Shown piece after piece: positions 22,601-34,800 of a DNA stretch of 64,000 bases (positions are counted from its first letter, which is position 1; the number at the start of each line of letters is the position of its first letter). The position numbers and the translations under genes were made by a program. The stretch spans positions 17,383,701 through 17,447,700 of the forward strand of contig CM037469.1 of NCBI GenBank assembly GCA_021014325.1, read 5' to 3'. The stretch is from Plazaster borealis (taxonomy: Eukaryota; Echinodermata; Asteroidea; Forcipulatida; Labidiasteridae). Below the pieces are notes generated by a model. It did not search any database and was not told where the DNA came from. It saw only the letters and a program-made list of their open reading frames with translations.

Positions 22601-24871
22601 CAGTGAATGATTTTCCTTGTGAATCAAATGCAACACAAAATGTATCTGGTAGTGCATTCTGCTCTACCAGCCAGGCTCCTAGTGGATGATACCCATGCCT
22701 ACATCCTTACGGACGTGGAGGGGGTAACCCTGTTTCAGCCCCAGGAGTAGGTGGCAACGTGCCCCTGGTGGCAGTTGATTTTGGTAGAAAGCCCAAATCA
22801 GTTAAGAGTAGCCCTGACCTTGAAGTGGCCATCCGGCCTAGTGATGTTAGGCGATCTCTCATATAAAATGTTTTGTTTGTTAAATCAGTTGCTCCTCAAA
22901 AATCAGCAGTTGCTACTCAATACTAGCATTCAGTGTGCACAAAACTTGTTCAGTCCAAATATATTGCAAGATACAAAACTGCTGCTTTGAAATCGTTCCC
23001 TACAAAGGGTTGTTGTTATTTTACTAGCGCAGTGCTTTACCTTCAGCTGTCTGTTACATGTACATGTACTCTTCCTATTATTATTATATATTTCTAGTAA
23101 TGAAACCAAGGATGCCTCATAAGTGAACTTAATCACTGTACATGTAGCTCGCAAGCCTGAGGAAATCTGTAAACTAGGGTGCTTGCTATGTGAACCAAAA
23201 ACACCGGGGTTAACCCCTACTCTTCCACGATAATTGTTCCAGGTTCTTTTACGTGCACTACCAATCCTAGTACATGGGACCTACGGCTTAATGTCCCATC
23301 CGAAGGACAAAGCAATTATGGTAAAGTATCTTGCTGAAGGATACAAGTGTCATGACCGGGACTCTAACTCACACTCTGCTGATCAGAAACACCAGAGCTT
23401 GTGTCCAGTGCTCTTAAGCGCTTGACCACGACACGCCACATACATCGTGTAGGTTTGTTTGTTCATAATTTAATAAATTCACATTAAAATTGTATCCCCC
23501 ATGGCCTTACCTTATTTTCAATGGCCCAACTCCAAACTCCTGGGGTGTCAAGATTCAGGGTAGGGAAAGGGTTGCCACCACTGACTATGAGTACGATCAG
23601 CCCAATCTTAAGAATGCTGGCCGCGCTTGCTAGGTAACGACGGACCGGGTGGGCTGGAAAGTTTTCTCCCTCGATGCTGAGTTCCGGGTAACGTGTTCGA
23701 AGCCGATGGGAGTACTCTTCGAACACCTGCCGGTATCCTCAGGAAATGCTGTGAAGAGAATATTCAAGATCAAGATCAAGTGTCGTTTTATGGGGGTGAC
23801 GCTCCATGGCAAAGTTGAAAGTAAGGAGGCACTTCCTGCCAAAACTACAACTTGGTATATTTTCTCATCAAATACATGAGATGAGCTTTAATGATAGCAT
23901 TCCTCAGTAAATTATATTCTCAAGGCTGATGTTTCAATCTTCACTTTTAATACCATAAATTCACTATTTACGCTAAGTGACTAATGTTTAATAGTCTGAG
24001 GCATCACAAATCATCCTCTTTTGTCTACTGCCATTACTGCAGAGCCAGTGAGTGGTACGAGGAATAGACTGTGCAAGTCTCGTGCTTATTCGAACATTGG
24101 GACCCGTTAAAGCGCGCGAGTTTGTTTCCTTCACGTGTTGAAGCATCGTATGTGGGACCAAAGTGGTCCCAAAAAAAAGATCATGAAAATTACCTGTTTT
24201 TCTAATGAAAAAAACCTTACGATCGTTGGTTAACTCCTCCACTCCATAAAATAATGAACAATTTTTTTGTCATAAATCATAAATGTTAACATGGTTAATG
24301 AGTTACAAAAGTGGTGGACTTTTTCGTTCTTTTTCCCAATTTCACTATTCACGATTTTAACTTGTTTAATACTATCAAAGGCAAGGCTCATTATTGTCAT
24401 AATTTTTTTTTTAAAATCCCCTTTAGCCAGCACTGCGCCACTTCTTGGACATGCTGGAACAACACAGGCCACAACTTCAGCGTGCAATAATGTGTACACA
24501 TTAATAAAAAATACAATTACAATCCAAAGGCACTATGGTAGGGGAATGTACAAAAACGTACGTACATACGTAAGCCTGTCTGTAGTAAAACGTAATTAGT
24601 GCCATCGTAATTCATAGTGGTAATTAATTGAATTATGATATTGATAACTTGCAGTGTATTGTACATTATGATGCGGGGGAGCTTGAATTGAATTTAACAT
24701 ATGATAAAATGTTACTCACCAGTACAAAATTTTCAACGTTGGACCACTGAATTGCGAGAGTTTCATGGATGGCCGGTCATTAGAACTTGCCTCTGTTTGT
24801 GTCAGTTCTCGTAATGTGACTAAACCAAGACATAAGAAGACTATACCGTAAATTAACGTCCCATTCGCCAT
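19617..24871 (-). CDS. SELENOT: Selenoprotein T, four exons, UGA = Sec
   Basis: Minus-strand exons: 24871-24720, 23748-23511, 21349-21262, 19717-19617 (stop 19619-19617). All splice sites are GT-AG and phases join to 192 residues including selenocysteine; human SELENOT has 195. The start MANGTLIYGIVFLCLGL is a signal-peptide-like hydrophobic segment. The exon 1-2 junction rebuilds Cys (TG|C), giving LYCISUGYRQVFEEYSHRL, with Sec from TGA at 23741-23739. Downstream are PELSIEGENFPAHPVRRYLA, a hydrophobic segment ILKIGLIVLIVSG, VWSWAIENK, LMLFFISNAIETQLLSTGAF and PVWSKLESGKVPRYQDLVNI. The family is an ER thioredoxin-like oxidoreductase linked to ER redox and calcium homeostasis. A SECIS is required in the 3' UTR, but I could not find a convincing one. 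Automatic gene callers would truncate or split this gene at the UGA. Confidence 0.95.
19880..20400 (+). repeat. Tandem repeat F (about 110-130 bp units), array 1
   Basis: About four units built from 'caggctggcatagttt', 'atcattcaaaaccacagtgg', 'gatattgaatggtcagacag' and 'taggagggttgac'. It lies in SELENOT intron 3. The same unit makes arrays at 36800-37345 in RHBDD1 and a single inverted copy at 48175-48300. Confidence 0.8.
20575..20870 (+). repeat. Tandem repeat E, array 2
   Basis: About three units of 'caaactgttggactctgatt', 'atggtggtatgcctgatccc' and 'gtgcagtcctcagtccaaca', matching 11235-11450. Lies in SELENOT intron 3. Confidence 0.8.
21543..22185 (+). repeat. 18-bp minisatellite, about 35 copies, in SELENOT intron 2
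   Basis: Unit 'agcccaagtcagacccgg' with a few base variants (cgg/cgc, gac/aac). As 18 is a multiple of three and the unit has no stop, long frames stay open on both strands: SPSQTR on the + strand and SGSDLG or AGLTWA types on the minus strand. It sits between SELENOT exons 2 and 3, so it is transcribed but spliced out. I do not call a protein from it. Confidence 0.95.
22645..22860 (+). repeat. Repeat family G, copy 2
   Basis: 'ggtagtgcattctgctctac', 'gtggatgatacccatgccta', 'gtaaccctgtttcagcccca', 'gtgatgttaggcgatctctc'. Same element as 13676-13860 and 49180-49410. Confidence 0.7.
23175..23440 (-). mobile_element. tRNA-derived SINE, family 2, copy 2 (inverted)
   Basis: Reverse complement of the element at 10838-11110: 'aaccccggtgtttttggttc' type tail, 'gtccatgtactaggattgg' region and a tRNA-like head near 23360-23430 (B-box region 'gagttagagtcccggtcatg' on the minus strand). 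Lies in SELENOT intron 2 near exon 2. Confidence 0.65.
23739..23741 (-). other. SELENOT: In-frame UGA selenocysteine codon of SELENOT
   Basis: TGA on the minus strand, preceded by TGC-ATT-TCC (Cys-Ile-Ser) and followed by GGA-TAC-CGG-CAG-GTG. This is the expected position of the CxxU redox motif in SELENOT. The frame is open on both sides, so recoding is the simplest reading. Confidence 0.93.
24050..24180. mobile_element. Short element with 'actgtgcaagtct' end
   Basis: Begins 'aatagactgtgcaagtctcg' and continues 'tattcgaacattgggaccc' to 'gggaccaaagtggtcccaaa', which contains the palindrome gggaccaaagtggtccc. Related to 59795-59937 and to the ends of the 535-bp element at 50561-51095. Lies in SELENOT intron 1. 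Confidence 0.6.
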
Positions 24872-26930
24872 TGTTACTCAGCAGAATTCGCCCCTCCTTA
24901 TGTGAGAGGACGGACTATAAATGGTGACCGAAAATTTGATGCGCAATTTACGCATGTACAGTGTGCAGTAAATTAGTCTGTTCTACTCTCTAATAACTGG
25001 TTCATCCGTTATACAAAAAGTCAGGACACCATGCTGGAAATTCAGGAAAATTAGAAACCATGCAGTTCAAGGCGGTCAAATTTCTGTCTCCCCCCTATTT
25101 TGGTGTAATAGTTTCAATTAAATGATTATTGTATACCGAATCTCCCAGTTTGGAATGTTTCATTACTTCATTGAATACTTTTAGCAGTCGCTCATTAAGG
25201 AAATCAAAGGGTGAGACTTCATCGTCTACTCAGGCTGTGCGTTTACCGATGATGGAGTAGTTCTTAGTTTTGGTTCAAAGGTTTAGGGATTTTTTTTTAC
25301 TTTTGTGAAAGTAGGCCTTGCGTGTAAGATTGAGCATCTTAGAAATAGGCCTTCTATACCAGTCACGCCCGCCTATCGCGAGTAAACCTGCACAAATATT
25401 AGAGAATGAAATGAAATGAAATGAAATGAAATGAAATGAAATGAAATGAAATGAAATGAAATGAAATGAAATGAAATGAAATGAAATGAAATGAAATGAA
25501 ATGAAATGAAATGAAATGAAATGAAATGAAATGAGAGTTAGTCTTATCTAGGCCTCAACACTTTATTATACAAACCAACATCACTGACGTCTTTCCGTCA
25601 TGGTGAAGTGCTCCCCTTCTCCCTTCTTTCTTCTCTCCCCTCTTCTTCTTCGTCTTATTGTTTAATTTTTGTAAAACCTTTTTCGCAGCGCTCACAAATA
25701 AGTGGTTTAGGGAAGCTTTATTTGCAATGATTAGATTAATAGATTTGTATTTCGTCAGGACTACGGCTTTACAAAACTTGTGTTTGCTACAAGTCCCCTT
25801 TTGGTTATTTAAAACTTTGATCTAAATGAGCAAGAATACATTAGTTAATTGTTTATTTATTATCTTATTATTTTTGGATTGTTCAATACATGCTCATCAG
25901 TTGAAAATGCCTACATTCAGAGTGGTGATATTAGGATAGTAAATATTAATTTAGCTGGTCTAAATTATCTATTTAATACTCCTAAATCAAACAATAGCCT
26001 AATCATCAAAATTAATAGTGTTATGTTATGCATGTCATTACTTCAAAAACACTTCGTAGGTTTTGTGCCATCTAAAAGCGAAGGTGAAAAGTGCAGAATC
26101 TATTTTGTTAGATAACTTGCTCAAAACGTTCTTTTTAGAGGAATTATTGAAAACTATTATGAATGAAGGTTTGGTTGGATTTTGTACCCTTCCTTTAAAA
26201 TTATATAAACATACGCAATTTGAAATATAAAATTATGACAATTATAAATAAACATGACAACTGACGACTTGAAGTTTCAACCCTGACATAAAGTTCCAGT
26301 TAAAACTGGTCTCCTAATTAGAAAGCATCATTGGCTTCGACCAATATGCAAATCAAGAAATGCCAAGAAAGTGTGACGTCACCTTGAAAGCTTTACAAGC
26401 AAGGACAACATCAACAAGATCGCCAAACCGAGGGGAGAGAGGGGGTGGTACACAAGGGGAGGGACTCTACAAGAGAACGGGTTAAATCTTCTCTTACCGT
26501 TCGCAGCCTTCACACTCTTGTATTTATCTTAAAGGCCAACTTGCGTTATCCGACCTCCACTATTGGGCTCATTCTTTCTTTTATCGGTTTGTTTAGTGTT
26601 TTTGTCTGTATAGGCCTACTGTTTGAATCAAGACCAATTTTAACTCAGGGTGTGGGATGATACAATTTTATGCTATTATCTTATCTTATCTTATCTATAT
26701 AATCTAACTTGTTTTCTTATTTGTTTCTTCTAGAAAGGTCAATTATTCTCATATTTACTGCCAGTTTGTCAAAATCTATTAAAGAGGTGAATCGCACAAG
26801 CGAACTTTAAAAAGTGGAGGTCGGATGCGGCCAAGTTTTCTTTACCTTAATCCGGCGACGACTCCACTGTACGTCCACATAGCACATAATCCATAGATCT
26901 TCAACTCCCATCTGGTCACAGTCTCTTAAA
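24872..26930. other. Intergenic upstream of SELENOT with (AAATG)n microsatellite
   Basis: Probable SELENOT promoter region next to the start at 24871; no clear TATA box. Positions 25404-25535 are about 26 near-perfect copies of AAATG/GAAAT. No ORF that I can support. Confidence 0.5.
25404..25535 (+). repeat. (AAATG)n pentanucleotide microsatellite
   Basis: Uninterrupted run of 'aaatg' units, roughly 26 copies, with no coding role. Confidence 0.97.
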
Positions 26931-26935
26931 GGCCC

Positions 26936-27275
26936 TGTACACTATTGGTAAGGTCGAAAAACACAAATGTTCACAGATTCACACATAACTTACAAAGTAA
27001 GTTATAGAAAGGGTTCCGTAAAACATTTCTGCCTAAAATGCTATCATTTCTGAGAAATGAGTAAAACTACCGATATAGTTTTTATCATGCGCGATAAAAA
27101 CTCGATGTTTGAAAAATACAGAAAACACATAAGGTCTCTTTTCACTATTTTCTCGTGACCTCAATGACCAGTTGAGTTCTGAAACTTTTACAGGTTTGTT
27201 TGTTCATGCATATGTTGAATCACACAAAATGTGGAAACTGATTAAGCTGTTACCAAAAGTGTACAATACCTTTAA
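26936..27275. mobile_element. TTAA-flanked inverted-repeat element, family C, copy 1
   Basis: Left 'ttaaaggccctgtacactat', right 'aaaagtgtacaataccttta'. Interior 'gcgcgataaaaac' and 'cataaggtctcttttcacta'. The copy at 36064-36405 is the same element inverted. Confidence 0.75.
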
Positions 27276-28552
27276 GATCCGTCCTCGCAATGTTCCCTCT
27301 TCCTACATCTCACGAAACAGTCCGATCAATGTCTCTTGAGTTGAAGCTTGGCTGGATGGGAGTTTGGTACAAGGGTGCAACGATGAGACATAGTTGACGA
27401 TTCTATATTTCTTGGCCTAGAAAGTTGGAAATTAAGATGCTAAACATTTTTTTCAAAAACTCCCCATTAAAGGATAATTTTGTATTTTTTTCTCATACCC
27501 ATACTTTCTGTATTTTATGTCCAAATGCTATAAAACTTTGCAAACTAACTCGTTTATTTTGACATACTCTCAATAACGTGACATTATTCTATTACCGGGG
27601 TCACAGGAGCTGTAGCCTAAACATTGGCTATCCCATTTGTGGGGAAATTTAATTTTTTGTTTTTCAACTGAACAATAAATATTCCCGGCAACTGTTGGGG
27701 CTCAGGGTGCAATGAGGGGGGCCTGATTGGTGTTTCTTGGCCTGAAAAGTTGGAAATTAGTTATAAGAATATTCCATTGATAAAGTTTGAACCTGCTAAA
27801 TACGTGCTGAAAACACAAAATCAAAGATGGCCGCCGGGTATGGCGGCCCGTTTGAATTCCCACAATGCATTTAACACAAACACGTGACACATTATACTAC
27901 CACTTTCTTGAGGAAAACAAGTGAATGTTTTGTTGGAAAAGACGAAAAGTCACCAAAAAAACATTTACAGTTTTTGCAGTGTAGGTTTAAGTCCATTGTG
28001 GTTAAATAATTCTAGGTAGGCCCACTGTTCCCGAGCCTTACCTCAACAAAAACAAGATAAAGATGTGTTGGCTTCGGTCGTCAAGTTTTACACTGCAGTC
28101 TACAGCGATTCACCGGAGCTCTCTCCAGCCACTCGCAAGCTCAACACTCCGAAGTTAACATTCGCTTTTATAGTCTGAAGTCAGAACTAGACATCGTAGA
28201 ACTCACGATATATACCAAAGTGCTCACCAGTGAATTTTGTTTGAAATATACAGCAGTTCTCCGATGGACAGTGACAAAAATGCTCATGGTTCATGCCAAG
28301 CCTCAGAAAGAACATTATCATTGATTCTAAAAGTGCAAGTTACTGCCGAAACATCTCTGAATGCACATATTGGCTTTGGCATATTTTGATAAATTTACCA
28401 GTAAAGTTCACCAAAAAACGCGGCTTCCAAATCCCACGTTAGAGCCAAGTGGCTGCCATCCAATCCACGTCGGTCCGATCTGAATGCCCTGCTATTATTT
28501 GCCGAATGAGCACTTTGAAACATGTAACAACGAAAAACTCCTTATTTGCATG
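27276..28552. other. Intergenic, no recognised feature
   Basis: No credible ORF, RNA gene or repeat seen, apart from short shared phrases such as 'ttggcctagaaagttggaaa' at 27412 and 'ttggcctgaaaagttggaaa' at 27737. Confidence 0.4.
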
Positions 28553-28763
28553 AAGGCCTTGTCAATCGAGGCAATTTTTTACAGGCAACTTGGAGGCAAC
28601 CATCTGCACCGCATGTAAAAGGAACACTTTGGCAGTAAGAAATGTTTACTATCTTACTGTCCTCAAGACAGTTATGTAGAAATTAACATGTGAATGTTTT
28701 TTCTTCTTGGATTGCCTGGAACTGGTTGCCTGTAAATTGCCTCATGTGACATGGCCCTTTAAC
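28553..28763 (-). mobile_element. MITE-like family I, copy 3
   Basis: Left 'aaggccttgtcaatcgaggc', right 'gcctcatgtgacatggccct', with 'acaggcaacttggaggcaac' inside. Best preserved relative is 40864-41082. Confidence 0.7.
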
Positions 28764-30040
28764 AATGAAGATCTTCAATGAGGCAGTAAACCCGGGTCCC
28801 ATGGAATGTGCAGAATGAACTTGTTGAGTAAGTCTCAATCCCGGATGGCCTAATACATGGCGGGAAGTAGCTCGGCCTGTAAATGGAGACATATTTTCTT
28901 TAACCAAACTAGTGTTCTTCTGGGCTCTGTTGTTCACGTAGTCACCCCCCTGCTTGTTTGTTTGTTTGTAATTACACTGATGTCTCGGCGATAACCAGTA
29001 ACCATCAACTGCGTTTTGTCAAGTTTTCAGCTGCACTACCAACCCAGCTTACCGTGCGCACGCGTTTGAAAGTGTGCCCGTGATGGTGGTATGGTCTATA
29101 AAATAAGATTACGGAATAAAACTTCATCTTTCATGCAACATGGAGGGTACATTTACTTCACGGCTAGTGCCGTCTTAAAATACAGTCAGTGTTTGTGTCC
29201 GCTAACGTTATCATGATAGCAACTGGCGTGTACTCAGCGACTAATTAGGTATTAATTAGTGAGCTGAATTAGCCACCTCCAAAATGAAGTGTGTCCAGTG
29301 GTATGGTCTTTGAGATTATGGAACAAAATTACATCTTTTAAGCAACATTGAGGGGTAAACATTAGAGGTTTTTTTGGCGAGGGCAAGTTTTTCATTAGTT
29401 GTGTTCAGTACTGGATAATTAGGTCTTAACTGTGGCGGTTAATTACCCACTAATTAGTGTACCAGATAATTTTATTCTCCTTTCTAGTATGCTCAGTGAT
29501 ATTTGTTTTTTAATATCGAAATAATTGCACTGGTAAGTAAATATAATAAACAAATTCGTTTAAAACAGACAGACGTAGAGACAGAAATTTCACCGCCTTG
29601 AACTGCATGGATTCTAATTGTCCTCACTATGCGACTGGCCGGCTCATATTGATGTTCAAGTTTAATAATCTTTTGCATCATACTTCCAATAAACCAAGGA
29701 TTGCATTTTTATTTAATTACTTATTTGTTCGATTCAAAGAAACTGCCTTGAGCCTGGGAAAGCTGGCCACAGGAGGATTACACAACGAATTGGAAACAAC
29801 AACAAAACACAAATTACAATAAATGTATTACCTTGAATGTTGCTTTATTTTTGTAAAATACACTAAAACATGACCAGGAATTTGTTCCTGCAATACCTTA
29901 AATGAAACTTATAGGCCTAAAGAAATTTCTTGAATCTATAGAAATAGCTACAGCAAAGTATAAAATATTGTTTCTATACATACATTCTCTATACAAACAT
30001 ACAAATATACATATAAATATACATACTTCTTTCTTACTTT
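28764..30040. other. Intergenic, no recognised gene
   Basis: Short ORFs only. Positions 29220-29290 and 29400-29465 share 'aattagtgagctgaattagc' like phrases with 'taattag' motifs; otherwise nothing recognised. Confidence 0.35.
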
Positions 30041-30271
30041 CTAGCCTATTTCACTCCACTGCAGGAGGAAAGTCTCTTCACCAATTCTCCATTTCACTCT
30101 ATCCTTCGCTGTCTGTTGCCAAGCAATGCCCCTATATGTACTTAGTTCATCTCTCCATCTTCTGTTTTGTCTCCCTCTTTTTCTTGTTCGGTTTCTTGGA
30201 GTCCAGTTGGTTGTTTTGCATGCCCATCTGTTGTCATACCTCCTTGTTAGGTGACCAGAGGTCGATTTCAC
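30041..30271 (-). pseudogene. LINE C-terminal remnant
   Basis: Minus-strand frame reads GHLTRRYDNRWACKTTNW, then RKRGRQNRRWRDELSTY and KDRVKWRIGEETFLLQW. The order GH-x-R-R-x-D-x-R-W, R-G-R-(Q/P)-x-x-R-W-x-D and W-x-x-x-A-x-D-R-x-x-W is typical of the end of non-LTR retrotransposon ORF2. Truncated, no reverse transcriptase core. Confidence 0.75.
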
Positions 30272-30402
30272 ATTAGTTAGGACTAGTCATAGGCAAGACA
30301 TAGGACTAGTCTTAAGTACTGGTCCTAACTTAAGACTAGTCCTATCTCTTAGCATTGCCTAGGACTAGTCCTAAGTTAGGAAGAGTTTTGTGAAATCGAC
30401 CC
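30260..30402. mobile_element. Near-palindromic MITE
   Basis: Ends 'ggtcgatttcac' and 'gtgaaatcgacc'; the interior is packed with 'aggactagtc' and 'ttaagactagtccta' motifs, so the whole element can fold into one hairpin. Confidence 0.75.
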
Positions 30403-31273
30403 CTGTCCATCTCCACTTCTTCGATTTAATGGTCTTAATAATATCCTGCACTCTTGATTTCTTTCTTACACAGAGGTACAAAACTATAGAATGAGCTTCC
30501 AGCTACTGTTAGAAACCAAGCTAGCATAAATTCACTAAGATCATAATAAACTAAAAAAATTGACTCACCTTCTTGGTTTGTTTAATTATACACAATCCTC
30601 TTGTTCTCATGTCTTTTTTTGTTCTCGATGTTTATTATTGTTTGGTTGTACACTTTTTGTAATATTGTATTATTGTAATATTGTATGTTTTTAGTGGTTT
30701 GACTGGGCATCAGTGGAAAACAGCTTTCATGCTGAGCTGATTTGACCCAGTATAAATAAAATAAAGTATACATAATTTAATACATAAGGCATATATACAG
30801 CGCCACTACATCAAGAACACAGCGCATTAGATTGGGTATAAATAGTTTATGATGCAATTCTTGAATTTGCAACAAGAGTCAGTTTCTCTGATAGAGACAG
30901 TGACTGCATTCTGAGTTTGGAGAGCAAAATGAGAAGAGGTGCAACTTGATGCAGACTTGAGCAGCTTGACAGAGTTTCTCTGGATGGGTTTTCTCATAGA
31001 TTATCAACTGAAAATATTAGTTTTGTAAAAAGATAAAAGGTTTTTGGGGTTTGTTTTTTAAGGGGGGGGGTTAGTTGAGCATCAAATACAAGGTGACTTT
31101 TTCTAATGGTTCTCAAGTTTTACAAAAGTGTTGTTCACCTAACAACAACATCTACAATATAAAAAAATAGACCTTTTCAGCGATCCGGCTCTGGCCCCTG
31201 CGAAGCCATCAATTCGGCCACAGCCTTAAGTCGTATCCGAATTGGCGGATTTAGCTACGGCTGTGACTGTTGC

Positions 31274-31649
31274 TTAAAGGCATCGTACACGTTTGGAAAT
31301 TGTCAAAGACCAGTGTTCTCACTTGGTGTATTCCAACATATGCATAAAATAACAAGCCTGTGAAAATTTGGGCTCAATTGGTCATCGAAGATGCAAGAAA
31401 ATGATGAAAGAAAAAACACCCTTGTTGTACAAATTTGTGTGCTTTCAGATCTAGGAATAAAAACTTCTTGCAAGAAGTTTTTATTATTTTAGTGAGAAAT
31501 TACCTCTTTCTCAAAAACTACGTTACTTCAGGGGGAGTCGTTTCTCACAATGTTTTATACTACCAACAGCTCTCTGTTGCTCGTTACCAAGTCAGTTTTT
31601 ATGCTAATATATATTTTGAGTAATTACCAAACGTGTACGATGCCTTTAA
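31274..31649. mobile_element. TTAA-flanked inverted-repeat element, family A, copy 1
   Basis: Left 'ttaaaggcatcgtacacgtt', right 'aacgtgtacgatgccttta'. At its centre 31456-31485 is a perfect 30-bp palindrome with arms AATAAAAACTTCTTG and CAAGAAGTTTTTATT. Copies: 39791-40164 (inverted) and 48611-48986. Confidence 0.85.
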
Positions 31650-31880
31650 GGGTATTGCTAAGGACATCCTATACTTCAATGCATGATGATGCAGCGATCC
31701 AGCCATAGCCATAGCCGTCAATTCAGCCATGGCTTTAGATTTTGTTCAATTTGCCTTAGCTCTTCAGACTGGTGATTGAATTGCAGACAATGAACAAAAT
31801 AAAGTAAATGTATGTACAATATATACAAACAAAAGTTTACTTTATATTGAAAAAAAGTTTCAATCTGTACACAGCTCCCT

Positions 31881-34800
31881 CTATCGATCGAATCTCGCCA
31901 GCCGCCTCCGTCGTAACTCATCCTCATCAACGTGTCTTGATCCCTGTGACCCTTGACCTTGCTCCTGTGTAAATTCATTGAGGTTTGGGTAAAGTCGCGA
32001 GCTGTTTTGCTGGCCCTCGTAGGGGGGCGCGCTGGGCCTTGCTGTTTCATGTGAGGCACTGTTGTTTTCTGAATATGAAGGCGTGGAGGAGGATGGTCTG
32101 TTATTGCCTGTTGAAGAAAATAAAACGAAAATCTAAGTTACCGGCCATTTCTGTTCGAAAAAAATGAATATACCTTTATAAAGATAATAATAACTTTTTA
32201 CACAGGGGGGCAAATTGGAAAGGGAAAACAAAAAAATGTTTTATATGTGTAAAATTTCGGGCAAATCAACCTTCTGCCTGCCTTAAACAAAGAGTCCAAG
32301 AGTTTTTAAGCGAGACATCTAAACGTGCTCCCAAGAGCTCAATGAAAACATATGGGAATTAACACTTTTTAAAATATTTTTAATTTTTATGAGAGATCGC
32401 TTAACATCACAAGGCCGGACGGCCACCTCAAGGTGAGGGTTACACTTAACCGATTTGGGCTATTGACCCAAATTAACTGTCACCAGGGGCATGTTGCCAC
32501 CTACTCCTGTGGCTGAAACAGGGTTACCCCCTTCACAGTCCGTAAGGATGTATGGATGGGTATCATCCACTAGGAGCCTGGCTGGTAGAGCAAAATGCAC
32601 TACCTTCCCAACTTTGGCTTAACAAGTTCAAGAGGGAAAGATAATTGAGCAATAACAAAAGTATTCACAACTTGAATTTACAATGAAGAAATTTAACCTT
32701 GCTGCATTAAAAAGAGGCCCCAAGGTCAAATTCAGTTCTGTGATGCACTTATATTTCAATAGCAAGAGTCCTCATGAAAGTGGGGAAAAAAATTACAAGT
32801 CTCTAAAAACCTCACATTGAAATGGTGTCAAATATCATTTTGTTTGATACTCTCAGAGCAACATTTGAAACTTGACGTCCTTGGATATGAACAACAAATG
32901 GGTCAGTACATTCCAAAGAGGAATTTGTGCCATAGTCTAAAGGTTAACTTCAATGCTGTTTTGAATGAATGTCATCAAAATCCAGGAATGAACTAAAAAC
33001 TTTCTTATAAAAAAATGTACAGACCCATAGGCCCTATACCGTCACCGTTTTCACAAAGAGCCACTTATGTCCAAACGCTTGATTGAGATTACATTTTTCA
33101 CTGTGCTTGGCTTAAAACTGCAAAATCTGCAATACTAAAGCCACGGTTTTCAATTAAAGACCTCTCATACGATTCTGTATAAGTTTAACCTCTCCATTGA
33201 CTAACTAATTTCTTAAAATATATTGGCTAATTGCCATAGTAATTAGTTATAGATACCTGTCTCTTCGTGAAACCTAAAGAGTGAGTTGACCTACTTAAAC
33301 ACCCAACTGGTTAACGTGTTTTTACATAGGAAAGAGGCGCGTATGACACGTGATCACGCGCACACTGACATAAGTGGCTCTTCGTGAAAACGGAAAAACG
33401 ATTTGACCTACATTTGTTGCAATGTATTACAACACATTTTTGGGGCGGTGAATGCATTCATTGAGATAAAGGCCCCTTCTTGTAATAATCAATATTTGTC
33501 ATTTTAAGATATGTGGCTCTTCGTAAAAACGGTAACGATACTTGAATTGTGAATATTTTTGGACAAAATTTGCACTGGAAGGGTGTAAAATGTAATGACA
33601 TTTTACACCTTTGATTTTAGATCCCCTCTTTAAAAGGTTTGAAACTAATACAGATTACAAACAAGTCAACATGGAAAACAAATTCAGCCCAGTAATATGC
33701 AATGAATAAGTTCAATTCTATATTGTAGTTAGAGCAACAGCATTTGACTCAGGTGTGCCACTGAGCTTAAAAGAAATCATCACATGGAAAAAATGAACTG
33801 CAAAAACTACCACAAAGTGCTAAAATTCAAAGACAGCAAAAACAAGAACTTGAAATACAAGAGTGATAAGTGAAGCAATACTACGTTGAAAATAGTAACA
33901 GGAAACAAAATATTCTAACTGACCTTGACGAAAGCTGGCTCTGATAGCTTCCTGCACTTGCTCTTCTTCATTCATCCCAGCAGCATAACCCTGTCCTGGC
34001 ATCCCTGAGGAGTTAAAAGGGTGTCTTTGCCCTGTCGTTCTGCCCCCTGGTGTTTGTGCTGTGTAGGTGTAAGACCTTCGACCGGGTGTTCCTGCACCCT
34101 GAAATCCTGTGAGGGATGTGGATGTACGAAGATAAACAAAATCCAGTCAACTGATTAGTTTATATTAACAATTAAAGGGATTGTATACGTTTGGTAATTG
34201 GAACCCACTGTCTGTTTCATTCCTATATAGTTGTAAATATATACCATAAAACTAGCCTGTGAAAATTTCATTTCGAAAAGTGTTAGCATTTTTGAGATAT
34301 TGCCCAAGAAAATCTGGAGCGGTTATGTCCGCGCAGGAAGAATAATCTGCAATTGGAGTACACAATCTGAGAAATGTTACTGCAGTAACGCTTCTCAGAT
34401 TCAAATTATTTTAGATAAAAAGTGATACCTTTTTTCATAACTGCAGTACTTCGAAGTGAAAAGTTTCAAAAAGTGCATTATACTATCCAAAGCTGCTGTA
34501 CTTCTTACCCAGTAAGTTTTTATTGCCATTAATTTTCAGAGTCATTACCAAAAGAATACAGACCCTTAGAAGGATACAAGACCTGAACTTCTAAGGTGCA
34601 AGCACTTGATATGAATTTCAAGGCGACGGGTGATTTCCAAAATCTTGAGATCTTGATTAATTTCAGACCTGATTCAGTAAGGTTAGCCGAGAAATCATTA
34701 CCCTGTCTTGAAGACAGCATAGCTGGGAGTATATCTAGAATGTCCTTCAGTGGCCCTTTGACATATGCCAAGCCGACAAGGATCCCCGCCAGGTGTCCTG

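Noticed and set aside
25404..25535. CRISPR-like array
   Set aside because: It is a simple pentanucleotide microsatellite with no spacers.
31718..32059. 113-codon minus frame beginning MPHMKQQGPARPPTR
   Set aside because: It is the RHBDD1 last exon read in the wrong frame; the spliced frame ends in the VCP-binding motif.
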